NCBI GenBank assembly: GCA_003719395.1
Contig: RHMC01000001.1
Coordinates: forward strand, 62,001-126,000
DNA: 64,000 nucleotides
Source: Streptomyces altiplanensis
GTDB taxonomy: Bacteria > Actinomycetota > Actinomycetes > Streptomycetales > Streptomycetaceae
Reading direction: 5' to 3'
The notes beneath the pieces were generated by a model. The model was given only the letters and a program-made list of their open reading frames with translations. It had not been told where the DNA came from and did not search any database. Shown here piece after piece: positions 48,871-60,166 of the stretch (positions are counted from its first letter, which is position 1; every line of letters starts with the position of its first letter). The position numbers were made by a program, and so were the translations under genes.

Positions 48871-49322
48871 TCAGCGCGTGAAGACCGCGTCCAGGTAGAC
48901 CCACGCGCCCTCGTGGCGGGCGAAGCGGCTCTGCTCGTGAAGGTCGCCCGGCTCGCCCTGGTGGATGTAGTGGGCGCGGAAGGTGACCGTTCCCGTGGTG
49001 TGGAAGGCGCTGCCTTCCGTGGTCGCCAGGATGTCCAGGCCCTGCCAGCGCATGTCCGCGTCGAGGTCGAGGATCCGCGGCCTGGTGCCGGGGTGCCACG
49101 AGCGCAGCAGGTACGCCGCGTCCTGGACGGCGAAGGCGCTGTAGCGGGAGCGCATGAGGAGCTCGGCGGTGGGCGCGGCGGCCGCGGCGGAGTGGAAGCG
49201 TCCGCAGGCACGCGCGTAGGCGGCGGGGAGGCCGCAGGGGCAGGGCGATGCGGCGGAGAGGGGCGCGGGGAGGGCCGGCTCCGGGGGTGGCGGCTCGTGG
49301 CGTGTGCACTGCGTCGGGACAT
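48871..49322 (-). CDS. YchJ-like SEC-C/NTF2-fold protein, one frameshift
   Basis: About 150 residues. The N-terminal metal-binding motif is CPCGLPAAYARACGRFH, followed by APTAELLMRSRYSAFAVQDA, YLLRSWHPGTRP and HYIHQGEPGDLHEQSRFARH, the usual order of the UPF0225/YchJ family (SEC-C zinc motif plus NTF2-like domain). ATG 49322 starts in another frame; the slip lies near 49270 in a run of C. Role unknown; the zinc motif resembles that of SecA's C-terminus. Confidence 0.75.
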
Positions 49323-49432
49323 GTCCCCATTGTGCCTGCGCCCGGCGGGGCCCTTTCGCGCTGCTGATGCGGGGTGCCGGACGGCCGATGCGGGGCGATG
49401 CGGGGCACCGGACCGCCGATGCGGGGCGCCGG

Positions 49433-52400
49433 TCAGGGCGGGCCGCCGGGTGAGCCCCGGTCGTGCGCGGCGATCAGGTCGCGCAGCCGGACCAGGGTCT
49501 CCGGCTCCACGTCACGCAACTGGTGCTCGTTCATCCGGTCCAGCACCGGACGGACGGCGGCAGCGAACCACCCGCTCGCCCGGTGCGACGCGCCGGTCCG
49601 GATCCAGAGAGCCAGGACACGGTCGAAGGCGGGCCACCCCAGGAGGGCTTCGACAGCCAGCTCCCAGTAGGCCCGGAGATCGTCGCCGTCCTCGCCGGTG
49701 GCACCCGACTCCAGTGCCGCCGACGCGGACCGCACCACCAGTTCCAGCATGGAGGGGTCGAGGATCTCCAGGGTCAGCGCGCCCAGCACGCTCTTCACCA
49801 CGGACGCCGGCAATCGGGTGGCGTCCTGGGCCAGTTGCCCCAGGACCAGCCGGGCCGCGCGGTCCCGGGTGTCGTGATCGAGACGGGAGAACGGCTCCAG
49901 GAACGCCGCGCAGTGCTCGTACAGGGCGGCCAGGTTGCCGCCCGGGGCTCCGAGACCGCCGGCCAGCCACAGGTCCGTCAGGCTGTGCGCGACCGAAGTG
50001 GCGATGCCCCCGGGCGTACCGAAGAACGTGGTCACGGCGGACCCCATCCGGCGGAAGACGGGGTCCACGGCGTGCAGGACGACCGCGTCGTTGGTCCCGC
50101 CGGACACCGCCATCTTGTGCCGGATCTGGCCCGGGTACGAGCGGGACCAGCAGACCCGGCCGGCGCGGTCCGCGTGGCCCGGCGGACGGCCGTACAGCCA
50201 GTACGCGTCGACCGGTTCGGGAACGAGGAGATCCTCCGCCGGCCGGATGTCCAGGTCGCGCCGGTCGCCGTTCCAGATGTGGCGGAGGTCGAGGGCGATC
50301 GCGAAGTCCGTCCACTCCGGTTCGGTGAGGGCCGACCGCCACAGCAGCACGTGCCGGTGCCAGGTCCCGGCCGGGTCGGCGTCGCCGGGGAACGCTTCGC
50401 TCGCCTTGACTCCGTTCCTGACCAGCACCGTCAGCATCATGAGGTTCGCGCCGTAGAGGCCGTGCCGTGACGAGGTCGCGCGGACCGCCGGCCGGTACCC
50501 GGGGAACCGGTGCTCGGTGCGGTTGCGGTGGTCGGCCATCACGGTGAAGAGGAGTTCGCCGAGCCGCTCACGGTCCTGCGGGGCGATGTGGCGGATCCGG
50601 GCGCCGACGAAGCGCAGCATCTGGCGTGACGACAGCGGCGCGTACGACAGCAGGACGTACAGCAGGTCGTCGTCCGTGCCCGCCCTGCCGAGGGAGAGCG
50701 CCGGGCGCTGGTCGAGCAGGCCCGCGAGCAGCTGCACGGCGAGGCGGCGGGCGGCCAGGTACTCACCGAAGGTGGCGTGCAGGAACTCGTACGTCGCCAG
50801 CCGCTGTTCGTCGCGGAGAGCCTGGGCCCGCTGGACGAAGAAGAACCGGCCGAGCGCGATCTCCGCCTGGTCGAGCGGCGCGTGGAAGCCGGTGGCGTGC
50901 GGCTCCCGGGGACGGCCGAGCAGCGCGGTCAGGTCCTGCTCCAGCTCGGTGGCGGTGATCCACTGCCGGTGCCGGTTGAGCATGCCGAAGGAGACCAGGG
51001 AGAGCCGCTGGAGTTCCTGCTCGACGCGGCCGGCCAGTTGCTGCCCGGTCAGCGCCGGGGTGGACTTGCCGACCTCCCGGACGGCGAAGGACGCCAGCAG
51101 TTCCTCGTACAGCTCGGCCTCGTCCAGGGGTTCGTCGTCCTGGGCTCCGCACTGCAGCGCGTTCCCCGTCGCGTCGTACAGGGCGAGCATCAGCAGGAGC
51201 AGCGGCTGGGAGGCCAGGGCCTGGTGGCGGGCCGCGACGGCGGGGAGCAGGGGGCGCAGCCCGTTCGCGCTGAAGTACGGCTCGTTGAGGTGGTTCCACA
51301 GGCCGAGCCAGCGCTCGACCTGCTGCTCCCTGAAGGGTTCGAGGCGCAGCGCCACCGCGCCCTCGGGGTAGCGCGCACGGTCGGCGACGGCGGTGCGGCT
51401 GGTGACGAGCGCGAGCACGGGCCGTCCCTGGTCCGCCTCGCGCCGCTGGAAGCGGGCCACCCGTACCAGGTAGTCGGACTGGCTGACGCCGGTGGCCTGG
51501 AGCAGCTCGTCGAAACCGTCGAAGAGGAGGACAGGGACGGCCCCTTCCGCCGCCCGGATCAGCTCCGGCCAGGAGACCCGCTCGCCGGTCGTGGCGCGTA
51601 CGGCGTACTCGATCTGGTCCTGTACGTCGGTGTCGGCGGGCACTTCGCGCAGGACGACCCGGACGGGCAGGAAGCCGGCCCCGGGCAGCCGGGCCGCGAG
51701 GATCTTGGTCAGTACGGACTTCCCCGCGCCCGGCTGGCCGAGGACGACCAGGGGAGCGGTGGTGGAGGCGACCGTGGTGAGGGCGCCCGCGAGGTACTCG
51801 GTGAGGTCGGACCGTACGGGCACCGCGTCCCACCACTCCTCTTCGGCAGGCCCGTGGGGATCCCCGGTCACGGCCCGGACCCGGAAGTCCGGGTCGACGT
51901 AGCCCTCGCCGAGGGTGGGCAGGTAGACGCCGTCGGCGCGTCCCCCTCGGCCAGGATCGGGCGGGGCAGGGCCGCCCGGTAGCCGGTCGGCGAGGGCGGC
52001 GGCGACGTGGGTGAGCGGGCGCGGCGGGGTCAGACCCGCCAGAGCGGTCTCGATGCCGGTGAGCGCCTGGCGGATGCCGGCGCGGGTGGCCTGGTGCTCG
52101 GTCTGGCCGGACCAGAATCCGAACTCCGGCACCTCCATCGCCAGTTGGGCGTACAGGCCCTGATACCGCTCGATCGCCGCCGGATTCAGCCTGTCGGCCA
52201 GCGCCTCCAGGGTCGCGCGCCGCTGCGCCCCGTCCAGGCGGTCCCATACGGCGAGCCCGGTGATGAAGCGGTGCAGCCGGTCGGTGAGGCCCGTGTACCA
52301 GTACCGGAGTGCGCCGAGGACCTGTTCGTAGGGCTGGTGCGGGGCGGGCTGCGGGATGGCGGTCGCGGCCAGCTCGCGCACGAAGCCGTGCCCGCTGTCC

Positions 52401-52770
52401 GGCCCACCCGCGAGGCCGGCCTGCTCACGCCGCGTCAGCTGCAACTCGCTCAATTCAAAAGGGAGTTCCAGATCTCCGAGTGCTTCGAAGTACGCCGTGA
52501 CCACGAGCACCGCGTGCGCCGCCGCGATCCGTTCCGTACGTTCCGCCCGCTCCGCGGACCCCTGCCGCTCGCGCAGCCCGTCGTCAGGTCGCGCCCGAGC
52601 CTGAGCACTCCGCCCCGCGCCTCGAACAGGTTGAGCACCACGCTGCTCGCCCCGCCCGTCGCCATCGACAACGCCCCGCCGAGCGCCCGGTCGGCCGCCG
52701 CCAGGGCGGCGCTGTCGCCGCCGAGAATCGCCACCGCGTCGCTGTAACTGAGAAGTCGTCGCCCCCGCAC
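49433..52770 (-). CDS. Large NACHT-domain STAND NTPase (NLR-like), one frameshift
   Basis: About 1,112 residues. GTG 52770 opens an N-terminal helical domain (LLSYSDAVAILGGDSAALAA, SVVLNLFEARGGVLRLGRD), then after a slip near 52580 a long helical region (HAVLVVTAYFEALGDLELPF). The NACHT ATPase follows: Walker A VVLGQPGAGKSVLTKIL (encoded near 51,735), Walker B VPVLLFDGFDELLQ, and the winged-helix-proximal YEFLHATFGEYLAARRLAV. The C-terminal ~450 residues are alpha-helical without LRR or TPR repeats that I can see. Actinobacterial NACHT proteins of this kind (N-terminal helical, NNH-type) include anti-phage NLR-like sensors. No separate effector gene is adjacent. It lies 25 nt after an ABC-transporter operon. 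Confidence 0.85.
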
Positions 52771-52795
52771 CGTTCCGGTCTATCACCAGAAGCGG

Positions 52796-53556
52796 TCACA
52801 GACGTCCGGCTTCGACGATCCGCCGCAGAAACTGCCGCGTGCGTTCCTCCTGCGGGTCGCCGAAGATCTGCTCCGGCGTGCCGCGTTCCCGCACCACTCC
52901 CCCGTCCAGGAAGCAGACCTGGTCGGCGACTTCGCGCGCGAAGCCCATCTCGTGGGTGGCGAGGACCATCGTCATGCCGTCGCCCTTGAGGTCCCGTACG
53001 ACATTGAGCACCTCGCCCACCAGCTCCGGGTCGAGCGCAGCCGTGATCTCGTCGAGCAGGAGGAGCGCGGGCGTACGGCGAGGGCTCGGGCGATGGCGAC
53101 GCGTTGCTGCTGGCCGCCGCTGAGGCGGTCCGGGTAGGCGCCTGCCTTGTCGGCGAGGCCGAGGCGTTCCAGAAGGTCACGCGCCTGCTGGGCCGCCCGG
53201 GCGCGCGGTGTGCCGTGAACGCGGTGCGGGGCGAGCGTGATGTTCTCCAGCACGGTCATGTGCGGGAAGAGGTTGTACGCCTGGAAGACGACGCCGATAC
53301 GGCGGCGTACGGCGTCCGCGTCGACCCTCGGGTCGGTGATGTCCTCGCCGTCGAGGAGGATCGCGCCGTCGTCGATCTCCTCCAGGAGGTTCGAGCAGCG
53401 CAGGAGCGTCGACTTGCCGGATCCCGAGGCGCCGATGAGGGCGGTGACGGTGTGCGGGGCGACGTCGAGGTTCACGTCGCGCAGGACGACGCCGTCGCGT
53501 CCGAAGGTCTTGCGTACGTTCTCCAGTCGCAGCACCGGCGCAGTGGTGGTGGTCAT
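52796..53556 (-). CDS. Polar amino-acid ABC transporter ATP-binding protein, one frameshift
   Basis: A GlnQ/PAAT-type ATPase of about 253 residues. Walker A is ALIGASGSGKSTLLRC, the Q-loop GVVFQAYNLFPHMTVLENIT, the signature LSGGQQQRVAIARALA; after a slip near 53070 the Walker B/D-loop LLLLDEITAALDPELV and H-loop LATHEMGFAREVADQV follow. ATG 53556 overlaps the permease stop as ATGA. It energises uptake of a polar amino acid (glutamine, glutamate, arginine or similar) with the two genes upstream. Confidence 0.9.
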
Positions 53557-54455
53557 GTCGTGCCTCCCTGGGCGCGCTGCCGGTCCATGCGGGCCGTCAC
53601 CCAGTCGGTGAGGCGCGTCATCGGGATGGTCAGCGCGACGAAGACGAGGCCCGCGACGACGTACGGCGTGTAGTTGAAGTCCTTGCTGGCGATGATCTGC
53701 GCCGCGTACACGGCGTCGACGGCGCCCGCGATCGAGACGAGGCCGGTGTCCTTCTGGAGCGACACCAGGTCGTTGAGCAGCGGCGGCACCACCCGGCGCA
53801 CGGCCTGGGGCAGCACCACGAAGCGCAGCGCCTGGCCGCTGGAGAGGCCGAGCGAGCGGGCCGCCGCGCGCTGGGAGGGGTGGACGGACTCGATGCCGGC
53901 CCGGAAGACCTCGGCGACGTACGCCGAGTAGGTCAGCGTGAGCGCCGCGCCGCCGAGCAGCACGGGGTCGGTGGTGACACCGGCCAGGCGCAGGGCGGGT
54001 ACGCCGAAGACCACCAGCAGGAGGCAGATGATCAGCGGCAGGCCGCGGAAGAAGTCGGTGTACGCCGCCGCCAGGGCGCGCAGCGGGAAGAACACCGGCC
54101 CGCGCAGGGTGCGGGCCACGGCGAGGAGCATGCCGATGACGAGGACGGCGGCGCCGCAGACGACGAGCAGCCGCAGGTTGAGCCAGAGGCCGTCGACGAC
54201 CTCGGGCAGCGCCGCGCGGGCGTACTCGGCGCTGAAGAAGGTCTCGCGCGTACGCGGCCAGCCCGGTGAGCCGGTGACGACGAGGTAGAGGACCGCGGCC
54301 GTGAGCAGGGTGCTCAGCGCGGCGACGGCGGTGGCGCGACGGGCGCGGGCGCGCTTGTGGCGCTCGCGTTCGAGGCGCCGCGCGGAGGGGACGTACGCGT
54401 CCGCCTCCGCTGCCGTCACGGCCTTCTCCACCCCCTCCACCTTCTCTGCGGTCAC
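53553..54455 (-). CDS. Polar amino-acid ABC transporter permease
   Basis: 300 residues. A ~55-residue basic cytoplasmic N-terminus precedes the first membrane helix (VAALSTLLTAAVLYLVVTG), then a PAAT-family permease core with the EAA-like loop AARSLGLSSGQALRFVVLPQAVRRVVPPLLN (seen as RSLGLSSGQALRFVVLPQA) and YTDFFRGLPLIICLLLVVFG. GTG 54455 overlaps the stop of the binding-protein gene as GTGA, so the three genes form a tight operon. Frame intact. Confidence 0.9.
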   Translation of the reverse strand: MTAEKVEGVEKAVTAAEADAYVPSARRLERERHKRARARRATAVAALSTLLTAAVLYLVVTGSPGWPRTRETFFSAEYARAALPEVVDGLWLNLRLLVVCGAAVLVIGMLLAVARTLRGPVFFPLRALAAAYTDFFRGLPLIICLLLVVFGVPALRLAGVTTDPVLLGGAALTLTYSAYVAEVFRAGIESVHPSQRAAARSLGLSSGQALRFVVLPQAVRRVVPPLLNDLVSLQKDTGLVSIAGAVDAVYAAQIIASKDFNYTPYVVAGLVFVALTIPMTRLTDWVTARMDRQRAQGGTT

Positions 54456-55351
54456 TTGAGCACCGGGGCGTCGGCGGCGTCGGACAGCCACCGCTTCTCC
54501 AGCGCCGCGAGCGTCCCGTCCGCGCGCAGGGCGTCCACGGCGCCGGTCACGCACGACGTGAGCTCGCTGTCCTTGTCGAGTACGAGACCGAACTGCTCGG
54601 CCGCGCCCCCGGTGTTCTCCAGCTGGCCGACGACCTTCGCTTCGGGAACCTCGGCCGAGATGATGTAGAAGGCGGTGGGGAGGTCGAGGACGATCGCTTC
54701 GACCTGGCCGTTCTTGAGCGCGGTCTTGGCGAAGTCGTTCTTCTGGAAGACGGCGGGCCGCTGCTCGGGCTTGATGACGTCGCCGATGACGTCGAGGCTC
54801 GTGGAGCCGACCTGCGCGCCGAGCTTGACGTCCTTGAGCCCGGCCAGGGACGTGATCTTCGCGGCCTTGGAGGACTTGAGCGCGATGACGGCCTGGCGGA
54901 CGTCGTAGTAGCCGGAGGAGAAGGAGACGGCCTTCTTGCGACTGTCGCTGATGGAGATCTGGTTGAGGTCGAAGTCGAACTTCTTCTCGCCGGGCGCGAA
55001 GGCGGTGTTGAACGGCACGGTCTGCCAGACCACCCGGTCCTTGCCGTAGCCGAGCTTCTCCGCCACGGCGTACGCGACCGCCGACTCGAACCCCTTGCCG
55101 TTGGCCGGGTCGTCGTCCTCGAACCACGGTGCGTACGCGGGCTTGTCGGTGCCGACGGTCAGCTTGCCGGGTACCTCGGTGACCAGTTCGCCGGGCACGC
55201 AGCTCGCCCCGGCGCCGGGCGCGGCGGCCGGGGTCTCGGGCTGCGGGGCGCAGCCGGTGACGGCCGCGACGGCAGCGGCGGTGAGGGCGACGAGCATCGC
55301 GAACGGTGCGAGGGCGGTCGTGCGGCGGCGGGGCTCGCTGGCAGGGCGCAT
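54452..55351 (-). CDS. Polar amino-acid-binding lipoprotein of the ABC operon
   Basis: 299 residues of the SBP_bac_3 family. ATG 55351 opens a lipoprotein signal with lipobox AAVTGC. The mature protein reads KLTVGTDKPAYAPWFEDDDP, VAYAVAEKLGYG, FDFDLNQISISDSRKKAVSF and GLVLDKDSELTSCVTGAV, matching ligand-pocket and hinge regions. No ribosome site is seen before the ATG and no clear TANNNT either. It delivers the ligand to the permease encoded next. Confidence 0.9.
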   Translation of the reverse strand: MRPASEPRRRTTALAPFAMLVALTAAAVAAVTGCAPQPETPAAAPGAGASCVPGELVTEVPGKLTVGTDKPAYAPWFEDDDPANGKGFESAVAYAVAEKLGYGKDRVVWQTVPFNTAFAPGEKKFDFDLNQISISDSRKKAVSFSSGYYDVRQAVIALKSSKAAKITSLAGLKDVKLGAQVGSTSLDVIGDVIKPEQRPAVFQKNDFAKTALKNGQVEAIVLDLPTAFYIISAEVPEAKVVGQLENTGGAAEQFGLVLDKDSELTSCVTGAVDALRADGTLAALEKRWLSDAADAPVLK

Positions 55352-55460
55352 GGCGGGAGCGTGGCAGCGGACGAGGGCGTCTGTCCACGTCAAAAGGGGA
55401 AACGTCCGCATCCTGGAACATGCCCGCAACGGTGTTGCGGGGGTGTGAATTCCGGCCGGT

Positions 55461-56452
55461 TCAGGCGCCCGGTGCGAAGCGCTCGCGGTAGGCGCTGGGC
55501 GTGAGCCCGGTGCGGCGGCGGAGCTGGGCGCGGAGGTTGGCGGCCGTACCGAGGCCGCTCGCCCGGGCCACGGACTCGACGGCGGGATCGCCGCGTTCCA
55601 TCAGGCGGCAGGCCAGCGCGACGCGCTCGGCGGTGAGCCAGGCCAGGGGCGTGGTGCCGAGCTGGGAGCGGAACCTGCGGTGGAGCGTGGCCGGGCTGAC
55701 GGCCGCGTGCGCGGCGAGCGCGGCGACGGTCAGCGGCGTGCCGAGGCGTTCCCTGGCCCATTCCAGGAGCGGGCCGAGCGAGGTGCCGGTGGAAGCGGCG
55801 GCGGAGGGGACCGGGTGCTCGACGAACTGGCGCTGGCCGCCGTCGCGGTGGATGGCGAAGACGAGGCGGCGGCTGACCGAGACGGCGGCCTCCACGCCGT
55901 GGTCGCGGCGTACCAGGTGCAGCCCGAGGTCGAGGGCGCCGCGCTGCCGGCGGCGGTCAGGATGTCGCCGTCGTCGACGAACAGCACGTCCGGTTCGAGC
56001 CGGACGGCGGGGAAGCGCGCCCGGAAGGTGTCCGCCCACTGCCAGTGCGCGGTGGCGCGGCGCCCGTCGAGTACGCCCGCCTCGGCCATGGTGAAGGCGC
56101 CGCTGCAGAAGCCCACCAGCCGGGCGCCCCGCGCGTGCGCCCGCCGGACGGCGTCGAGCACCTCCGGGCGGCGCGGCACGTCGGTGTCCGGCCGGTTGGG
56201 CACGATCAGGGTGTCCGCGGTGTCGGTCGCCGCCAGGTCCGCGACTCCGGTGAGCGTGAAGAACCCGTCCCTCATGAGGGTGCGGGGCTCGGGGGAACAG
56301 AGGGCGAAGTCGTAGAGGTCGCGGCCGAGTTCGGGCCTGCGCAGGCCGAAGACCTCGGTGGCGCAGCCGAGTTCGAAGGGGTTGGAGTTCTCGTCGACGA
56401 TCACGACGACGCGGTGGAGGCGGGGCGGGGTGTGCGAGTTTCCTTGCGGCAT
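55461..56452 (-). CDS. GlxA-family AraC-type regulator (DJ-1/PfpI plus AraC HTH), one frameshift
   Basis: About 330 residues. The N-terminal DJ-1/PfpI-like domain reads VVVIVDENSNPFELGCATEVFG, the nucleophile-elbow-like GARLVGFCSGAFTMAEAGVL and HWQWADTFRARFP. After a slip near 55945 come SAALDLGLHLVRRDHG and the AraC double helix-turn-helix (LTVAALAAHAAVSPATLHRRF, VARASGLGTAANLRAQLRRR, TGLTPSAYRERF). ATG 56452 faces the divergent cupin gene across 52 bp, its likely target. Confidence 0.85.
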
Positions 56453-56504
56453 GTGCGATTCCTAGCACTCGCGGTGGCCCGGCGCCAGGGACGACGATGA
56501 AGCC

Positions 56505-56927
56505 ATGACTACGAACGAACCGCGCGAGCGGCAGGAATCCCCCGTCGCGCTCGCCGACGCCCTCGGCTCCTTCGACGCGCTGTGGAGTCCGCGCATCGTG
56601 ACGCGCGTCAACGACTACGACGTACGCGTGGCGAAGGTCGCGGGGGAACACGTCTGGCACGTGCACGAGGACACGGACGAGTTCTTCCAGGTACTGGACG
56701 GCGAGCTGACGATCGCGCTGCGGGACCGGGAGGACGACGACGGGGAGCGGTCCGTGGTCCTGCCCACCGGGTCGGTGTACGTCGTGCCGCGCGGCACCTG
56801 GCACAAGCCGTCGGCGGCGGCCGGCGCGTCGCTTCTGCTGTTCGAACCGACGGGTACGTCCTCGGTGGGCGACCGCCACGACCCCGTCCCGACGCACGTG
56901 GACGCGACCACCGGCCACGCGCTCTGA
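56505..56927 (+). CDS. Single-domain cupin protein
   Basis: 140 residues. Cupin motif 1 is HVWHVHEDTDEFFQVLDGELT (G-x5-H-x-H-x4-E-x6-G, metal-binding His/Glu) and motif 2 is LPTGSVYVVPRGTWHKPSA. ATG 56505 lies in the short divergent region with the GlxA-type regulator. Small cupins of this kind act as isomerases, dioxygenases or binding proteins; no substrate can be named. Frame intact. Confidence 0.85.
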   Translation: MTTNEPRERQESPVALADALGSFDALWSPRIVTRVNDYDVRVAKVAGEHVWHVHEDTDEFFQVLDGELTIALRDREDDDGERSVVLPTGSVYVVPRGTWHKPSAAAGASLLLFEPTGTSSVGDRHDPVPTHVDATTGHAL

Positions 56928-56981
56928 CGGAACCCGCCTTCCGCGTTCTCGGAGGCCGGAGACGGTCTTCAAGCGGAGGCC

Positions 56982-57222
56982 GTGGCGACGACGGCGGACG
57001 CGGGCGCTCGCGGGCGGTGACGGCGCGCTGTCGGTCCCGCCGGTGGCCGGCGCGTCGGCGCGGACGCGGCGGAGGCCGCCGACGAGGAGTTCTCGTCGGG
57101 GTGGTGGTCCTCGCGCCGGCTGCGGACGGCGGGCGGGGGCGTCCTCGGGGCGGCCGCGGCCGTCGCCGGGTACAACGTGACGCGCGGCGCCGGCCGCCCT
57201 TCGCGGGTTCCGCCGGGCACCT
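56982..57222 (+). CDS. Candidate small Ala/Gly-rich protein with a hydrophobic segment, frameshifted
   Basis: A coding signal not captured by a single frame. GTG 56982 (GGAGG just upstream) begins VATTADAGARG; a second frame gives DGALSVPPVAGA; after a slip near 57045 a third reads GADAAEAADEEFSSGWW, then SSRRLRTAGGGVLGAAAAVA and ends VTRGAGRPSRVPPGT at TGA 57220-57222. The glycine/alanine stretch could be a membrane helix. It is likely a short gene between the cupin and the symporter, but the exact start and frame are uncertain and no family is recognised. Confidence 0.4.
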
Positions 57223-57370
57223 GAGCGCCCCCGCGCCGCATCGGAGCCGGGGCGCCGGCCCTGTCCCGCCTCCGCGGACGGCGCCGGCCGGCGCGACACG
57301 GGCAGATCACTCAGGTGACAGGCGGCGCACGGTACTTGTGGTGCGGCCGCCGGGTCAGCACCCTTTCCCC

Positions 57371-59915
<2,545 letters not shown>

Positions 59916-60166
59916 CCGCGCCCGCAGGCTCCCGCCACCGCGTGACCACCAGTCGTACGACGGCAAGCCGGGCACGCCGCGTGTCGTGCCGTGGGGCGAC
60001 CCGGCACCGGAGTGCGGCTCGCACACGGTCGGGTACCGGACGATCGGCGCGGGCGGCGGCGCCGGCGCGGTGAAGGCGTTCCGCGTGACGCCGGTGCCGC
60101 CGGGGGGGCGGGGGTGCGGGCGGACGGCAGGAGGGCGGGCGCTGAGCGGCGGGCGCCGGGCCGTTC
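59916..60166. other. 251-bp region with unexplained rightward coding signal
   Basis: Between anmK and the convergent receptor-like gene, a rightward frame from about 59945 to 60110 has strong third-position G/C and a protein-like translation (QSYDGKPGTPRVVPWGDP, ECGSHTVGYRTIGAG, AVKAFRVTPVPPGG). No start codon or ribosome site introduces it. It may be the remnant end of a gene or a frameshifted extension. Confidence 0.3.
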
